Origin: Conexibacter woesei Iso977N
GTDB lineage: Bacteria; Actinomycetota; Thermoleophilia; Solirubrobacterales; Solirubrobacteraceae
Assembly (NCBI RefSeq): GCF_000424625.1
Contig: NZ_AUKG01000003.1
Span: forward strand, 186,001 to 250,000
Direction of reading: 5' to 3'
DNA length: 64,000 nucleotides
How positions within the stretch are numbered: the stretch's first letter is position 1; each line of letters opens with the position of its first letter. Positions 44,350 to 51,249 of this stretch are shown here, piece by piece. Under the pieces are notes generated by a model. The model saw only the letters and a list, made by a program, of their open reading frames with translations. It made no database searches and was not told where the DNA came from. The position numbers were made by a program, and so were the translations under genes.

Positions 44350-44831
44350 TGCGCCTTGCACATCGCGATGTAGTGGTGGACGTCGAAGAAGTCGTCGGAC
44401 CTGCCGTCCTCGTCGAGCCAGATCAGCGGGCCCTTGACGATGAAGATCGCGCGCATCGGGTCCGGGTGGTCGTAGGCGACGAGCGTGTGCCCCTCGCCCG
44501 GCGACTCGTAGACGAAGTCGCCGGCGGTCGCGATCCAGTCGTGCTCCAGGTACCCCCACTTGCCCGAGATGGTGTAGGCGAAGACCTCGTGCGGGTGGTA
44601 GTGGCGGTTGACGAGGCCGGCCTCCTTGGCCATCAGGATGTCGCACCAGCGGTTGGTGCTGGGGGAGATCCAGAGTGGTCGGGAGCTCACGGTCGCGCTG
44701 AACGGGACGTAGTAGCGGTCGTCGTCGATCGGCGCGTTCTGGATGTAGGTCTCGGGCAGCGCGTCGGGTTGGAAGACCCGTGCGATCGGCTGCAGGTCGC
44801 GCCAGAACTCGTTCTGCTGTGACTCGGGCAT
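44298..44831 (-). CDS. 2,4'-dihydroxyacetophenone dioxygenase-like cupin protein
   Basis: 177 residues from ATG 44831; TAGGAT (44839-44844) lies 7 nt upstream and supports this start over ATG 44840. The segment LPETYIQNAPIDDDRYYVPF, ATVSSRPLWISPS, then NRHYHPHEVFAYTISGKWGY and LEHDWIATAGDFVYESPGEG and HTLV matches the ChrR-like cupins of the 2,4'-dihydroxyacetophenone dioxygenase family. His77, His79 and His115 are candidate iron ligands. Such enzymes cleave a C-C bond in an aryl ketone to give a benzoate and formate. Whether the substrate is the same here is unknown. Confidence 0.78.
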   Translation of the reverse strand: MPESQQNEFWRDLQPIARVFQPDALPETYIQNAPIDDDRYYVPFSATVSSRPLWISPSTNRWCDILMAKEAGLVNRHYHPHEVFAYTISGKWGYLEHDWIATAGDFVYESPGEGHTLVAYDHPDPMRAIFIVKGPLIWLDEDGRSDDFFDVHHYIAMCKAHYESVGLGAAAVEALFR

Positions 44832-44838
44832 GCAAAGC

Positions 44839-44844
44839 ATCCTA
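44839..44844 (-). promoter_or_regulatory. -10 box of the dihydroxyacetophenone-dioxygenase-like gene
   Basis: TAGGAT on the minus strand, followed by GCTTTGC and the ATG. Leaderless arrangement. Confidence 0.5.
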
Positions 44845-44849
44845 AACAT

Positions 44850-44879
44850 TTGACAGTTACTGGCCGCCTCGGTTACGTT
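44850..44879 (+). promoter_or_regulatory. promoter of the ABC importer operon
   Basis: Consensus -35 TTGACA (44850-44855), 18-nt spacer, -10 TACGTT (44874-44879). A GAGGGGAG ribosome site follows at 44893-44900, so this operon, unlike many neighbours, has a leader. Confidence 0.65.
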
Positions 44880-44904
44880 CGACGAGGTCAACGAGGGGAG
44901 TTGC

Positions 44905-45978
44905 GTGGCGATGGAGGAGAACACCGCGCCCAGCGGCGGTGGACGGGGAGCGCAGACGACGCGCACCGACGGCGGCGAGCAGCCCGGCCGCGGTGCCGGC
45001 GTGCGCGATCTCGGCAGGCGCGCCCTGGCGGTGGAGTCCAACAGCGTCCTGATCGCGACGATCGCGCTGATCCTGTTCATCGGGATCTGCCACCCGGACT
45101 TCCTGACCTGGGACCAGCTCAAGGAGGTCGTCCAGAACGCGGTCTACGTCGGGATCATCGCCGCGGGGATGGCGTTCCTGATCTCGATGCGCGAGATCGA
45201 CCTGTCGGTCGGCTCGATCTTCGGGTTGTCGATCGTGTGCAGCGCGCTGCTGATGCAGCACGGGTGGAACCCGTGGCTGGCGGGCCTGGCGGGCGTGATC
45301 CTGGCCGGCGGGATGGGGCTGGTCAACGCGGTCGCGGTGCAGCTGATCGCGATCCCGGCGATCGTGGCGACGCTCGCGACGCTCTCGATGTTCCGGGGGC
45401 TGGCGCAGGCGCTGAGCGACGGCCAGCAGGTGACCGGGCTGCCGGCGCAGAACTCGTTCTTCACGTTCCTGGGCGGCGACAAGCTGGGGCTGCCGGTGAG
45501 CGTGTGGGTGCTGATCCTGGTGGTGATCGTGCTGACCGCGGTCCTGCGGTTCACGCCCTACGGCTACCGCGTCCGGGCGATCGGGTCCAACCCCGAGGCG
45601 GCGACCTTCAGCGGCATCTCGATCCCGCGCACGCGCGTGCAGACGCTCGTGTTGGTGGGGTTGCTCAGCGGCGTCGCCGGGATGCTCGGGCTCGCGTTCT
45701 TCATCAGCGGCGACCCGAACATCGGGACGGGCTTCGAGCTGCAGGCGATCGCCGCCGCGGTGATCGGCGGGACGCCTCTGCGCGGCGGCAGCGCGACCGT
45801 TGTTGGTGCTGTTCTGGGCGCGATCCTGCTGAGCGCGGTCAACTCGGGGTTGGCCTACTTCAACGTGCCGGTCAACTGGTCGAACTTCGCGACCGGCGCA
45901 GTGATCCTGACCGCAGTGGCGCTGGACAGCCTGATCCGTGGGCGGCGCGCGTTGCGCCGCGCCGCGCTCGATGGCTGA
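44905..45978 (+). CDS. ABC importer permease (RbsC-like)
   Basis: 357 residues from GTG 44905 (ATG 44911 is equally possible). After a 45-residue Gly-rich cytoplasmic start, about nine to ten membrane helices follow: VLIATIALILFIGICHPDFL, NAVYVGIIAAGMAFLIS and the family signature MREIDLSVGSIFGLS, then AIPAIVATLATLSMFRGLAQ and RFTPYGYRVRAIGSNPEAAT, the loop that contacts the ATPase. It belongs to the CUT2 sugar-importer class, whose members also carry non-sugar solutes. It is first in the operon permease, binding protein, ATPase. Confidence 0.92.
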   Translation: MAMEENTAPSGGGRGAQTTRTDGGEQPGRGAGVRDLGRRALAVESNSVLIATIALILFIGICHPDFLTWDQLKEVVQNAVYVGIIAAGMAFLISMREIDLSVGSIFGLSIVCSALLMQHGWNPWLAGLAGVILAGGMGLVNAVAVQLIAIPAIVATLATLSMFRGLAQALSDGQQVTGLPAQNSFFTFLGGDKLGLPVSVWVLILVVIVLTAVLRFTPYGYRVRAIGSNPEAATFSGISIPRTRVQTLVLVGLLSGVAGMLGLAFFISGDPNIGTGFELQAIAAAVIGGTPLRGGSATVVGAVLGAILLSAVNSGLAYFNVPVNWSNFATGAVILTAVALDSLIRGRRALRRAALDG

Positions 45979-46014
45979 TTGTCGAAACATGGGAGCAGGA
46001 GGAGAGCAGCTGTG

Positions 46015-47115
46015 ATGTGGAATCGGTGGAGGGCCGCCGCGGCGGTCGTCCTCGCGGTCGGCGTCGTCGGCGCCGCGGGGTGTGGGTCGTCCAATGACAA
46101 CTCGTCGGGGTCGACGGGCGGTGCATCGACGTCGTCCTCGGGCGGCGGCGGTGCGAAGACCGCGAACCTCGCGTTCGTCTACCCGACGACCGAGACGAAC
46201 TTCGCGCAGGAGATGGCGATGGGCGCCAAGGCGGCCGCGGCCGACCGGCCCGGGGTCAACCTGAAGGAGTCGGCGCCGGCCAACGTGGACGGGCCGAAGG
46301 AGGTCCAGCTGTTCCAGGCGGCGACGCGCGCGTCCAAGGACGGCGTGGCGATGATGACGCTGACGCCGGACCTGTTCCTGCGGCCGATCCTGCAGGCCGG
46401 GCAGCAGGGCGTCCCGCTGGTCGCGGTCGACGTGCCGCCGGCCAAGGGCGCCGAGAGCGCGATGAGGCTGCTGATCGGCAACTCGAACGTCGAGATCGGC
46501 CAGCAGCTGGCGGCCGCGATGGTCAAGAAGATCCCGGAGGGGACCAAGGGCACCATCTTGATCGGGACCGACACCCCGGGCCTGCCGGTGCTGGAGCAGC
46601 GCAACCAGGGGTTCAGGGAGGCGATCTCCAAGGCGCGGCCGGGCATCAAGTTCATGGTGTTCGACGCCAAGCAGTCGCCGACCGACAACTACAACACGTG
46701 GAGCGCGCAGGTGAAGGCGCATCCTGACGCGATCGCGTACGTCGGTCCGGGCTCGCAGGCGGCGGTGTCGCTGACGCGGATCCAGAAGCAGTCGGGGAAG
46801 AAGCTGCTGGTCGGCGCGTGCGACCTGGACCCGGTGGCGCTGGAGGGCGTGAAGGACGGCTACGTGCAGGCGCTGATCTCGCCGGAGCACTTCCTGAAGG
46901 CCTACATCGCGATCGCGCTGCTGGCGGCGCAGAAGCAGGACGGCAAGAAGCTGCCGGAGGGTGTGTGGAACACCGGTGAGCTGACGGTCGATTCGACCAA
47001 CATCGACAAGATCCTGGAGCGGCAGAAGAGCTCGGCCGCCCGCGAGGCGTACTTCAAGCCGATCGCGGACGAGCAGCTCGCCAACCCCTCCAAGTACCTG
47101 ACCGCGGGCAGCTGA
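46015..47115 (+). CDS. ABC importer substrate-binding lipoprotein (CUT2 type)
   Basis: 366 residues from ATG 46015 (GTG 46012 also possible), with a strong AGGAGGAG site. The lipoprotein signal ends at VVGAAGC-GSS, then a Ser/Gly/Thr spacer. The mature part is a periplasmic-binding-protein type 1 fold: ANLAFVYPTTETNFAQEMAM, GVAMMTLTPDLFLRPILQAG, VPLVAVDVPPA, GTILIGTDTPGLPVLEQRNQ and IAYVGPGSQAAVSL. The substrate pocket does not reveal a sugar specificity. The surrounding catabolic genes suggest an aromatic or acidic substrate. Confidence 0.9.
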   Translation: MWNRWRAAAAVVLAVGVVGAAGCGSSNDNSSGSTGGASTSSSGGGGAKTANLAFVYPTTETNFAQEMAMGAKAAAADRPGVNLKESAPANVDGPKEVQLFQAATRASKDGVAMMTLTPDLFLRPILQAGQQGVPLVAVDVPPAKGAESAMRLLIGNSNVEIGQQLAAAMVKKIPEGTKGTILIGTDTPGLPVLEQRNQGFREAISKARPGIKFMVFDAKQSPTDNYNTWSAQVKAHPDAIAYVGPGSQAAVSLTRIQKQSGKKLLVGACDLDPVALEGVKDGYVQALISPEHFLKAYIAIALLAAQKQDGKKLPEGVWNTGELTVDSTNIDKILERQKSSAAREAYFKPIADEQLANPSKYLTAGS

Positions 47116-47119
47116 CCAC

Positions 47120-48628
47120 ATGCTCGAGGCGCGCGGCGTTCGTAAGACGTATGGCGGCGTCGTCGCGCTGGCCGGCGCGGACCTCACGGTCCGCGCCGGC
47201 TCGGTCCATGCGTTGTTGGGGGAGAACGGGGCGGGAAAGTCGACGCTGGTGAAGGCGATCGCGGGGGCCGTGGAGCCCGATGCGGGATCGCTCACGCTGG
47301 ACGGGGTTGACGTCTCGTTCTCCTCCACAGCGGAGGCGGTGCGCCACGGGGTGGCGGTCGTCTCGCAGGAGCTGAACGTGTTCCCGGATCTTGATGTGAT
47401 CGGGAACCTGTACCCGATGCGCGAGCCCAAGCGCGGGCCGTTCGTGGATCGGGGGGCGATGTGGGCCAGGGCGGCGCCGGTGCTGGCCGACTTGGGGTTG
47501 TCGGTCGGTCCGCGGGATCTCGTGGACGGGCTGTCGCTCGCCGAGCGTCAGCTGATCGAGATCGCCAAGGCGCTGCTGACGGATCCGCGCGTGCTGATCC
47601 TGGACGAGCCGACGTCGGCGCTGGGCCAGGCGTCGACCGAGAACTTGTTGAACATCTTGCGCGTGCTGCGCGACCGCCAGGTCGGCGTGGTGTTCGTGTC
47701 GCACATCCTGGAAGACGTGATGGCGCTGTGCGACGAGGTGACGGTGCTGCGCGACGGCGAGGTCGTCATGAGTGAGCGGCCGATGTCCGAGCTGACCGTG
47801 CAGGTGATCGTCGACGCGATGCTCGGCGAGCGCCGCGAGCTGACCGAGACGGCGACGCTCGACGCCGAGGTGTCCGAGGCGGTCGACCAGCTCGGCGGCT
47901 CGCTGGAGTTGCGCGAGGTGTCGGTCGACGGGCGGTTGAACACCATGAACTTGACGGTGCCGCCGGGGGAGATCGTGGGATTGGCGGGGGTTGCCGGGGC
48001 CGGGCACCACACGGTGATGGAGCTGGTCTGCGGGTTGTCGCGGCCGTCGTCCGGGACCGTGACGCTGCCCTCCGGTCGCCCGGTGCCCCGCTCGCTCCGG
48101 GGAGCGATCCGGGCCGGGGTGGCGCTGGTGAGCGGCGATCGCCGCCGCCTCGGGTTGATGTTGGACAAGCCGATCTGGGAGAACATCGCCCAGATCCGCG
48201 CCGTGGGCCTGGCGGCGTCCGGCCCCTTCATCCGCTCCTCGGAGCTCCGCGAGCACGCGACCTCGCTGGCTACTCGATTGCGCATCCGGGCGCGGAGCGT
48301 CGACCAGGACGCCGGCAGCCTCTCCGGCGGCAACCAGCAGAAGGTCGTCTTCGCCAAATGGCTCGACGCCTCACCCTCCGTCGTCTGCCTCGACGACCCG
48401 ACCCGCGGCGTGGACGTCGGAGCCAAAGCCGAGATGCACGCCCTGATCCGCAGCACGGCGTCGGCCGGGGTCCCGGTGCTGCTCTGCTCCACCGACATCG
48501 ACGAGCTCGCCACCCTCTGCGACCGCGTCGTCGTCATCCACCAAGGCACAGCAACAACAACCCTCTCCGGCCCCGCCCTCTCAACCCACACCATCCTCGA
48601 GTCGATGAACACCGGCGCGACGGCCTAA
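47120..48628 (+). CDS. ABC importer ATP-binding protein (RbsA-like, two ATPase domains)
   Basis: 502 residues. Domain 1 has Walker A GENGAGKST (34-42), Q-loop VVSQELNVF, signature LSLAERQLIEIAKAL and Walker B VLILDEPTSALG. Domain 2 has a degraded Walker A, GVAGAGHHT, with no Lys, a signature LSGGNQQKVVFAKWL and Walker B VVCLDDPTRGVDVGAK. Loss of the second P-loop lysine is common in the RbsA class, which then has one active ATP site. It energises import through the RbsC-like permease. The start is 4 nt after the binding-protein stop. Confidence 0.92.
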   Translation: MLEARGVRKTYGGVVALAGADLTVRAGSVHALLGENGAGKSTLVKAIAGAVEPDAGSLTLDGVDVSFSSTAEAVRHGVAVVSQELNVFPDLDVIGNLYPMREPKRGPFVDRGAMWARAAPVLADLGLSVGPRDLVDGLSLAERQLIEIAKALLTDPRVLILDEPTSALGQASTENLLNILRVLRDRQVGVVFVSHILEDVMALCDEVTVLRDGEVVMSERPMSELTVQVIVDAMLGERRELTETATLDAEVSEAVDQLGGSLELREVSVDGRLNTMNLTVPPGEIVGLAGVAGAGHHTVMELVCGLSRPSSGTVTLPSGRPVPRSLRGAIRAGVALVSGDRRRLGLMLDKPIWENIAQIRAVGLAASGPFIRSSELREHATSLATRLRIRARSVDQDAGSLSGGNQQKVVFAKWLDASPSVVCLDDPTRGVDVGAKAEMHALIRSTASAGVPVLLCSTDIDELATLCDRVVVIHQGTATTTLSGPALSTHTILESMNTGATA

Positions 48629-48644
48629 CCACCCACCGCGCCCT

Positions 48645-48916
48645 CCTCGATATACGCGGTCACCAACGCCGCGGCACGGCAACCCGTCGTGTCCACTGCC
48701 ACACTGCCGCCGCTGCGAGCGTCTCTGGTACCGATGCGTCGTCCGTCGCAACACCGCAACCGGTTGCCAGTCTCCGCCGTCCTCGGTACACGCGGTCACC
48801 AACGCTTCGGTGCTGCCACCCGTCGTGTCCACGGCCACACTGCCGCTGCTGCGGACGCTTCTAGTACCGGTGCGTGGTCTGTCGTAACACCGCGACCGGT
48901 TGCCGGTCTCCGCTGC
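48645..48916. repeat. diverged tandem duplication (two 136-bp copies) in a gene-free stretch
   Basis: 48645-48780 and 48781-48916 align throughout: both hold ACGCGGTCACCAACGC, CCCGTCGTGTCCAC, CACACTGCCG and ACCGGTTGCC. The region 48629-48946 has no convincing gene. Read on the minus strand, both copies give a segment like VAVDTTG-x4-ALVTA, but the 136-bp period changes frame between copies, so this may be the remnant of a duplicated, broken gene. A minus-strand stop TAG lies at 48625-48627. Confidence 0.7.
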
Positions 48917-48946
48917 CGCTACCCCCGTATCGCCGACGCTGCTCCA

Positions 48947-49975
48947 TCAGTTCGGCAAGTCGTCGCCAAAGACATCGTCCGATGGCGTCATCTCACTGTC
49001 CCAGGGCATGCTGTCGATGAACGGTAGATCCGGAATCAGCGAGGGGCCGCTGTCGTTCGGCTTGTTCGCGCGAGCGATGCGGACGTCGCCCATTTCGCGC
49101 ATCAGCGCGCCCTTGAGCTTGAGCGCGTACTTGTTGTTGGGGTAGTACTTGAGGACCCGCTTCACGCAGTCATACGCGTCATCGTGCTCCCAGCGACGTC
49201 GGAGCGTCGCGCCGAGGCCGATCCATCCGTAGGGGTTCTGGAGCGCTGAGGGAACAAGCGCGATCGAGTCCCGGTAGCACGCTTCGCTCGCTTCTGTGTG
49301 CCACTCGCGCCGATGTGCAGAGCCGCACAGGTTCAAGGTCGAGGCTGAGCGCTCCCTCGCGAGAGCTGCCTTGGCGATGATCGTGAAGGCCGATCCCAAT
49401 TTCGCGTAGCCCGCCTCGTAGCCGAGCCAGATCAGTTCCGCAACGCTCAGGTCCTTGATCACATCGTGCACCGAGGCACCGTCGCGCAACGCGTTGAAGG
49501 CGAAGACCGCTGCTGTCGTGCGCCGTGCCCCTGTGGCGATGTCGGACGGGACGCGGAACGGGTCGTCGGTGAACGTCGCGCGATCCACCCTGAGCCCTGG
49601 GATCTCACGGCACATTGCCTTGACCTCCCGATCGATCAAGTGGGCCGGCCCGAGCAGCGGTAGCGCTCGGGGGTCTCCTGGTCTTCTGAGGACGACGAAC
49701 ACGTCTGGCGCCTCGCCGTCTCCGAGCAGGGTTGCGCTGAACGCACCCGGCTGCTGTGAGCCGGTGAGCGTTCGCTCAAAGCCGTTCTGGGATTCCTGAA
49801 CCCTGCCCATGAGAGATGAGATGCGCATCCAATGCGCCTCGTCGACGCTGTCACGTGTGTGGTGGCGGAGCACGTCACGGGCGACGGTCCAGCTGTCACT
49901 GAACGTGAAGAGGACTTTGTGTGTTTCTGCGTCTGCCCAGTAGACGACGTATCGCTCGTTCGGGAGTCGCTCCAC
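48947..49975 (-). CDS. unknown protein with TPR-like helical region
   Basis: 342 residues from GTG 49975. Not recognised. Residues 1-60 look like a small alpha/beta module (ERYVVYWADAETHKVLFTFS); 80-140 is mixed; 165-300 is strongly helical with repeated pattern YRDSIALVPSALQNPYGWIG, ATLRRRWEHDDAYDCVKRVL, KYYPNNKYALKLKGALMREM, similar to tetratricopeptide repeats. The C-terminus is acidic (DSEMTPSDDVFGDD). No signal peptide or membrane segment. Codon use is less GC-biased than in neighbours and it sits next to a broken duplicated segment, pointing to an acquired region. Confidence 0.65.
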   Translation of the reverse strand: MERLPNERYVVYWADAETHKVLFTFSDSWTVARDVLRHHTRDSVDEAHWMRISSLMGRVQESQNGFERTLTGSQQPGAFSATLLGDGEAPDVFVVLRRPGDPRALPLLGPAHLIDREVKAMCREIPGLRVDRATFTDDPFRVPSDIATGARRTTAAVFAFNALRDGASVHDVIKDLSVAELIWLGYEAGYAKLGSAFTIIAKAALARERSASTLNLCGSAHRREWHTEASEACYRDSIALVPSALQNPYGWIGLGATLRRRWEHDDAYDCVKRVLKYYPNNKYALKLKGALMREMGDVRIARANKPNDSGPSLIPDLPFIDSMPWDSEMTPSDDVFGDDLPN

Positions 49976-50214
49976 GGGAACAGATTCGAGTCCCCGGCGG
50001 ACGGAACGGCAGTGTGTTTGGTCTGCTCGTCAGACCTAACACCGACCGGCTGGAGCAACAAGCGGCAGTAGTTGTACGTCTCGTTCGAGGCAACGCGTGA
50101 CGCTCATTCTTGGGCGGCAGTGCGGCAGGGTCCGGCGGCGGGCGCGGAGGTAGCTGCGGTGTTTGGCGGCGCAGTAATCGTCGTCCCTGCGACCGAGTGG
50201 GTACACCGGGAGGT

Positions 50215-50427
50215 GTGCTGCTCAGCATCGGGCTCATCGTTGGCGGCGTCGCGTTCATCGCTTTGGCGCCGGTGTTCGGGCAGATCGAAATTCCGGACAA
50301 CACGTCGGCGGTGACGCGGTTGCTGGGCTTCGGTGATGATGTCGCGTCGCGGTACCGGCGGTGGGCGGTCGCGGTTGTGATGGGGTTGGCGTGCCTGGCC
50401 GGCGGCGTCTATGGGCTGTGCGCGTGA
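50215..50427 (+). CDS. small membrane protein, two helices
   Basis: 70 residues from GTG 50215, right after a GGGAGG site; an open frame extends upstream to 50110 but is Gly/Arg-rich and unlikely. Helix 1 LLSIGLIVGGVAFIALAPVF and helix 2 AVAVVMGLACLAGGVYGL flank a charged loop with DNTSAVTRLLGFGDDVASRY. Unknown. The stop overlaps the next start (GTGA), so the two small membrane proteins are co-translated. The gap 49976-50214 upstream holds only a GGTCTG-CTCGT-CAGACC hairpin (50020-50036) and no gene. Confidence 0.5.
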   Translation: MLLSIGLIVGGVAFIALAPVFGQIEIPDNTSAVTRLLGFGDDVASRYRRWAVAVVMGLACLAGGVYGLCA

Positions 50428-50615
50428 AGGACCCGGCGCACAACAGGTTCAAGGCGCCCTTCTGGGCGCTGATGGTGGTCGTGTTCGTCGTTCTGGCCGT
50501 GCTCTACGCCGTCGCCGGGATGTGGTGGCTCGCGGTGGTGTGGGTGGTGTGCGCGGTCGGAGCGGAACCCGAGGTGGTTCCGGTCGTTCTTGGATGGTTA
50601 GGGGGCCGGGGGTAG
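50424..50615 (+). CDS. small membrane protein, two helices
   Basis: 63 residues from GTG 50424, overlapping the previous stop by 4 nt. After a short basic start (VKDPAHNRFKAPF) come two hydrophobic segments WALMVVVFVVLAVLYAVAG and WWLAVVWVVCAVG, then a short tail. No domain recognised. Coupling suggests it works with the 70-residue protein, perhaps as a hetero-oligomer in the membrane. The 3' end overlaps the convergent 69-residue gene by 18 nt. Confidence 0.45.
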   Translation: MKDPAHNRFKAPFWALMVVVFVVLAVLYAVAGMWWLAVVWVVCAVGAEPEVVPVVLGWLGGRG

Positions 50616-50807
50616 GAAGGCCAGGTGGCCGCCGGGGAGGCAGTCGTCGATGGGGTTCCCGGAGGCGTCGAAGGCCACCAACAACAGCCGCTCGGAGGTC
50701 TCGGGGGAGTCGGCGGCCAGGCGGTTCAGGGTTGTTAGGGCTGTTGGTGCGTCGGTGAAGGTGGCGATGAGGTTGCCGGTGTCGAAGATCGAGAAGGTGT
50801 GGGTCAT
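50598..50807 (-). CDS. 69-residue protein of unknown function
   Basis: Starts at ATG 50807, sharing ATGA with the stop of the 124-residue gene upstream. MTHTFSIFDTGNLIATFTDA suggests a short beta hairpin, then an alpha helix APTALTTLNRLAADSPETSE, then a strand RLLLVAFDASGNPIDD. The compact strand-helix-strand form and coupling to another small gene would fit a two-component module such as a toxin-antitoxin pair, but no known family is recognisable. Confidence 0.5.
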   Translation of the reverse strand: MTHTFSIFDTGNLIATFTDAPTALTTLNRLAADSPETSERLLLVAFDASGNPIDDCLPGGHLAFLPPAP

Positions 50808-51178
50808 CGCGTCGGGAGGGTGGGCCTGATCGCGGTGATGCACTCGAGCAGTCGATGAGGTGAGCCCCAGACGGAGTGGTGGCCGGGTGGGCCCGTCGCC
50901 GCGGTGTGGATCCCGAACTCCGGCAGCAGGATCAACGTCATGATGTGGGTGCCGAAGCGCGCGGGACGGCGGCGCGTCAGGCGCAGGAGCGCCTCGGGAT
51001 CGGAGAACATCGACACGCCGGTCGCCAGGAAGGCGTTGGCGTCCTCGGCGGCGCTCGTCCGGTGGTTCTCGTGGTTGCTGCGCAAGGCGTACAACAACAT
51101 CGGATCGTCCGCCCCGAAGCAGGGGCGGTGGAGGGTGATCTCGTCGTCGACGGGGTGGACGGCGTAGGAGCTCGGCAT
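50804..51178 (-). CDS. 124-residue protein of unknown function
   Basis: Starts at ATG 51178 (MPSSYAVHPVDDEITLHRPC). A mixed alpha/beta protein: DDPMLLYALRSNHENHRTSA, then AFLATGVSMFSDPEALLRLT, RPARFGTHIMTLILLPEFGI, and GPPGHHSVWGSPHRLLECIT. It has several His and two Cys but no recognised motif. It is the first gene of a two-gene unit with the 69-residue protein. The upstream gap 51179-51249 contains A/T-rich TAAACCTACGCTTAG, a possible promoter on the minus strand. Confidence 0.5.
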   Translation of the reverse strand: MPSSYAVHPVDDEITLHRPCFGADDPMLLYALRSNHENHRTSAAEDANAFLATGVSMFSDPEALLRLTRRRPARFGTHIMTLILLPEFGIHTAATGPPGHHSVWGSPHRLLECITAIRPTLPTR

Positions 51179-51249
51179 CGGGAACGGCGGCGGAGTCTCG
51201 CAGCCGCCGACCGGATCAATGCTAAGCGTAGGTTTAGTGGTGCCTCACC

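Noticed and set aside
44857-47430. Open minus-strand frame of 857 codons over the ABC importer genes
   Set aside because: The plus-strand importer genes are unambiguous; the antisense protein has no recognisable domain.
48689-49027. 112-codon plus-strand frame in the tandem-repeat region
   Set aside because: It runs across both repeat copies and into the opposing gene, with no start context or domain.
49979-50003. tRNA 3'-end-like fragment (AGATTCGAGTCCCCGGCGG) as an attachment site
   Set aside because: The T-loop-like sequence lacks a pairing stem, no other tRNA parts are present and no matching tRNA is in the window, so chance is likely.
49896-50303. 135-codon minus-strand frame
   Set aside because: Pro/Arg/Ser-rich shadow that overlaps the start of the 342-residue gene and the small membrane gene.
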